Positions 19,382-22,086 of a DNA stretch of 22,086 bases are shown here, piece by piece. The notes under the pieces are model-generated. The model did not search any database. It saw only the letters and a program-made list of their open reading frames with translations, and was not told the origin of the DNA. This stretch comes from Thecamonas trahens ATCC 50062 (taxonomy: Eukaryota > Apusozoa > Apusomonadida > Apusomonadidae), in NCBI RefSeq assembly GCF_000142905.1, contig NW_013657637.1:271595-293680 (forward strand), read 5' to 3'. Both the position numbers and the translations under genes were made by a program. The number at the start of each line of letters is the position of its first letter. The first letter of the stretch is position 1.

Positions 19382-22054
19382 TCAGTGCGAGTCTGAAATG
19401 ACGCGACCCGAGGGCGACTTGACGCGGATGCGGCCGGACGGGTAGCGGGTCTCCTGGCGGCCGTCTGGGAAGACGGTGCGGACGACACCGTCTGCGCACG
19501 TTCTCCGCTTTGTGCCGTCCTTCTCGTGGACCTCGCGGTCGCCTGAGGGGAAGGAGATGGTGCGGACGCCGTCTGCGGCGACGCGCTGGGTGGTGCCGTC
19601 CGGGAAGCGAGTCACCTCCTCGCCCGAGGGCATGACGGTCTTTGTGGTGGAGTCCTGGAAGATGATCTCCTTCTTGCCCGAGGGGTAGTGCTTCTCGACT
19701 TGGCCAGTAGTACCAAACTCAAAGACCTCCAGGCCGTCGTCGTACGAGGTGTGGCGGGTCTTGGCCTGGGCGTAGTAGTAGACCTCGCGCTTGTCGGGTG
19801 CTGGGAACGACTCGCGGATGTCACCGTTGCCAAAGAGGACGACGACGTGGTCGCCGCGAATCTGCTTCTGGGTGCCGTTGGGGAAGCGGACGCGGCGCCA
19901 GCCCGAGGCAAACACCTCCTCGACCTTGCCGTTGTCGTGCTGGATGACCTCAACGGGGCGCTCATCGTCGTCGGCGTCGGGTGGTGGTGGATGGGCAGCG
20001 GGTGAGGCCTGGTGCGCCGGCTTGGTTGTGGCCTCGAGCGCACGGTCGATGTCGTCGCCAGACTCTGAGAAAAAGTAGGGCGAGGAGGAGGAGGCCGAGG
20101 TTGGTGAGGGCGAGGGTGAGGGGGAGGTGTGGGCGGGCTTGGCGCTGGCGCCGGCCGCAGCCTGTGGCGGGGTATAGTAAAAGCGCTGGACCTGATCCTG
20201 GAAGCGGACCGAGCGGGCGTCGTGTGGGTCGTCGGCGAGCGGCGACGAGCGCGAGGGGGGGTGGGTGGCCGAGGAGGCGGTCGAGCGGCGGAGGCGGGCC
20301 TCGAGCTCGCGGACCTTGGCGTGAAGGTCAGCGATGAGGTCGTCTTTGGCGTCGAGCTCGCGAACTTTTTCTGCGATCTCGTCGTCCTTGGTGTTGAGCT
20401 CGCGCGAGTAGCGTGTTGCCTTTGTGCGGAGGACCTCCAGCTCGCGATCTGTCGACGCCGACTGTGACTTGATGGCGTCGAGCTGATCCCAGGCGTCGAG
20501 GCGCTCGTCGGAGATGACTTGGACCTGGTGAGCGAGGTCAGCGACGCGAGCCTCCGACGACTCCAGCTTGGACTTTGTGCGCTCTAGGGCGGACTTGAGC
20601 TTGGCTTCGCGGTCGCGCGCGGCGGCGCGTGCATGGGCGAGGGCCTCGTTGAGCTCGTCAATCTCGCGGCGGTCGGCCTTGGACGGCATGGAGGCCAAGG
20701 AGCGGTGCATTTTCTCGAGGCGCTCGCGCTGGCGGGCCAAGTCCATCTTCTCGCGACGCTTGTAGTCCTCAAACTCGGCCTCGGCCTCGGCCTTTTGCTT
20801 CTCAAACTCGGTGACGTCCATGCGGAGGCGCTGGAGTGCGAGCTCCTTCTCGGAGCGGACGGCGCGGATCTTGCGGTTCTCCTCCTTGAAGTTTGCGATT
20901 TCGAGCTCGAGCAGCTCGAGCTTCTCACGGATCTCGGCCGACATGGGCTCGTCGGCGTCGTGCTGGTGCGGGTTTGGGTGCGGGTGCGCGCGCGGTGGCG
21001 GAGCAGCGGCGCCGAAACGGGCCTGGACCAGCGCGGAGCGCGGCGGCGAGGCCTCGGGTGATGAGTGGTTGTGCGGCGGATCGCGGGAGCGCGGCGGCGA
21101 GTGTGACGGCTGAGGCGGATACTCGGGCTCATTCCACTCCTCGTCGTCGTCAAAGAGTGCCGAGGCGCGGTCGTAGGCGTCGTCGTAGTGGGCTGCGGCG
21201 GCCGGTGGGTCGTAGTGGGCCGGTTGCCGAGGCGCCGACTGTAGCTGGCTCCGCTGCGCCATCTGGCGCTCCGACTCGGCCATGATGTCGGCTTCGAGGG
21301 CGGTAAACTCGTCCAACTCCTCCTTCTCGCGGCGGCGGGCCTCGGCCCATTCATCGTCGCCCATGTGCCCACCTTCGGGCACATCATCAAAGTACCGGCG
21401 GGCTTGGTTCTCCTCGGCAGCGGCGCTCGGGGCGTCGTCGGCAAAGTAGAGCTCGTTGTCGTCGGCGTACGGATCGTCGTACAAGCCGAGACCACTGCCT
21501 GGTGAAGCTGGCGGCTGGGTCCGTGGCTGAGGCGAGCGAGGCGGAGAGCGAGAGGCCTGTCTCCCGTTCTGGGGTGGCGACGACGGCGGTGAGGATCTCC
21601 TCTTCCGCCGCTTGCCCTTGGACGAGCCCATACCCGCCGACAGCGGACGCGAGCCCTTTTTCAGAAACGGGCGCCGACCCTGTGCGTGCCCGGCGGCCTG
21701 TCCATCACCAGTAGCATCAGCACTGTTGCTGGCCGAGTGGGGACGGTCTTGGTCGCGAGGATCGTGGGGATCGTGGGGATCGTGGGGATCGTGGTGTTGG
21801 TGGTAGTGGTGGTGGTGGTGTTGGTGGTGGTGGTCATCGTCGAGCTCATCGTAGCTGTGTGGTTGTCTGGGCGCATGTGGTCTGGTGGTGGTGTTGGTGG
21901 TGGTGTTGGTGTTGGTGTTGGTGTTGGTGTTGGTGTTGGTGTTGGTGTTGGTGGGAGCAGGCCCGGCACCTGCTGCTTCGGCCTTGCGCAGTTCCCTCTC
22001 CAGGAGCTCTTCGAACGTCAGCTGTGCTCCCGATGACTGAATGGGGATTTCGTC
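19382..22054 (-). CDS. SAS-4/CPAP (CENPJ) centriole assembly protein, 5' end outside the window
   Basis: Centriole and basal-body scaffold that links the cartwheel to microtubules; its C-terminal G-box (TCP10_C) domain binds STIL/Ana2-type partners. About 890 residues are visible. Near the right edge are a helix (LTFEELLERELRKAEAAG), Thr-Asn repeats, a His-rich tract and DPH repeats, then RPFLKKGSRPLSAG, which resembles the basic FLKKG segment I recall from CPAP homologues. A charged coiled coil spans about 20285-20935 and includes FEDYKRREKMDLARQRERLE and ERLDAWDQLDAI, matching the conserved CPAP coiled coil (RLDAWKRAEA in the human protein, from memory). The G-box lies at about 19400-19960, with repeating strands such as FPNGTQKQI, YPSGKKEIIF, FPDGTTQRV and YPSGRIRV. 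A Met codon at 21631 could be taken as a start, but the same frame is open upstream with conserved-looking sequence, so it is probably internal. The gene implies a flagellated or ciliated organism. Confidence 0.92.
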   Translation of the reverse strand, partial: DEIPIQSSGAQLTFEELLERELRKAEAAGAGPAPTNTNTNTNTNTNTNTNTTTNTTTRPHAPRQPHSYDELDDDHHHQHHHHHYHQHHDPHDPHDPHDPRDQDRPHSASNSADATGDGQAAGHAQGRRPFLKKGSRPLSAGMGSSKGKRRKRRSSPPSSPPQNGRQASRSPPRSPQPRTQPPASPGSGLGLYDDPYADDNELYFADDAPSAAAEENQARRYFDDVPEGGHMGDDEWAEARRREKEELDEFTALEADIMAESERQMAQRSQLQSAPRQPAHYDPPAAAAHYDDAYDRASALFDDDEEWNEPEYPPQPSHSPPRSRDPPHNHSSPEASPPRSALVQARFGAAAPPPRAHPHPNPHQHDADEPMSAEIREKLELLELEIANFKEENRKIRAVRSEKELALQRLRMDVTEFEKQKAEAEAEFEDYKRREKMDLARQRERLEKMHRSLASMPSKADRREIDELNEALAHARAAARDREAKLKSALERTKSKLESSEARVADLAHQVQVISDERLDAWDQLDAIKSQSASTDRELEVLRTKATRYSRELNTKDDEIAEKVRELDAKDDLIADLHAKVRELEARLRRSTASSATHPPSRSSPLADDPHDARSVRFQDQVQRFYYTPPQAAAGASAKPAHTSPSPSPSPTSASSSSPYFFSESGDDIDRALEATTKPAHQASPAAHPPPPDADDDERPVEVIQHDNGKVEEVFASGWRRVRFPNGTQKQIRGDHVVVLFGNGDIRESFPAPDKREVYYYAQAKTRHTSYDDGLEVFEFGTTGQVEKHYPSGKKEIIFQDSTTKTVMPSGEEVTRFPDGTTQRVAADGVRTISFPSGDREVHEKDGTKRRTCADGVVRTVFPDGRQETRYPSGRIRVKSPSGRVISDSH
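21759..21955 (-). repeat. In-frame microsatellites in the SAS-4 gene: DPH, His and Thr-Asn tracts
   Basis: There are three adjacent simple repeats. A 9-base unit (ATCGTGGGG on the plus strand) repeated about four times at 21761-21796 encodes Asp-Pro-His repeats. GTG triplets at about 21791-21832 encode a His-rich tract with Gln and Tyr interruptions. GGTGTT hexamers at about 21886-21955 encode alternating Thr-Asn. All preserve the minus-strand frame, which supports the region being coding. Confidence 0.85.
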
Positions 22055-22086
22055 CTGTAGGGTGGTTGGGGAGGAGGGGGAGGAGG
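22055..22086 (-). other. Putative 3' end of an intron in the SAS-4 gene
   Basis: Read on the minus strand, the last 32 bases are almost pure C/T and end in CTACAG immediately before GACGAAATCCCC. This looks like a polypyrimidine tract plus acceptor, as in the peroxiredoxin intron. The frame is also open through it (SSPSSPTTLQ), so a continuing exon cannot be excluded. Confidence 0.5.

Noticed and set aside
21759-21955. CRISPR-like or satellite array
   Set aside because: The repeats are 3-, 6- and 9-base microsatellites with no spacers, and they keep the SAS-4 reading frame.
1-22086. tRNA, rRNA, transposase or integrase genes
   Set aside because: No cloverleaf-like segment, rRNA signature, terminal inverted repeat or mobile-element protein motif was seen on either strand.

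Overview
The window looks like nuclear DNA from a GC-rich, intron-containing, free-living protist. It holds one clear spliceosomal intron (GTACGT donor, CAG acceptor), short intergenic gaps, a eukaryotic (GGLG/YF) 2-Cys peroxiredoxin, a PSI-domain receptor-like membrane protein, an actin-fragmin-kinase-like domain and a SAS-4/CPAP centriole protein. An apusomonad such as Thecamonas is my best guess. That is inference from composition and gene content, not from a search.

Layout: (1) bases 13-1085, plus strand: 2-Cys peroxiredoxin in two exons. (2) 1200-2486, minus strand: type I membrane protein with a nidogen/PLXDC-like ectodomain, an 8-Cys PSI module and one transmembrane helix; it is convergent with gene 1. 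(3) About 2487-2920: divergent intergenic/5' region with mirrored pyrimidine tracts. (4) About 2921-19324, plus strand: one giant gene of roughly 5,470 codons. It begins with an actin-fragmin-kinase-like domain and a low-complexity linker, followed by eleven tandem pairs of class III nucleotidyl-cyclase-like domains (22 in all). (5) 19382-22054 and beyond, minus strand: SAS-4/CPAP (CENPJ) homologue, 5' end outside the window, convergent with the giant gene (57 bases between stops).

The giant gene is the main discovery candidate. Each repeat of about 430 residues has an A half, with both metal-binding Asp positions (DMSGFTR and TEAD), and a B half, with the transition-state motif (HWGDPLNTASKLAED) but not the metal site. 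This mirrors the C1/C2 division of labour in animal adenylyl cyclases. Pairs 2-7 are well conserved; pairs 0, 1, 8, 9 and 10 have lost most catalytic positions and look like scaffolding pseudo-cyclases. The reading frame is broken by three single-base losses, all in G or C homopolymers between 11697 and 12947, which together restore the original frame. Sequencing or assembly error is the simplest explanation.

No tRNA, rRNA, CRISPR array or transposon was recognised. The four genes look like independent housekeeping or signalling genes rather than a functional cluster.
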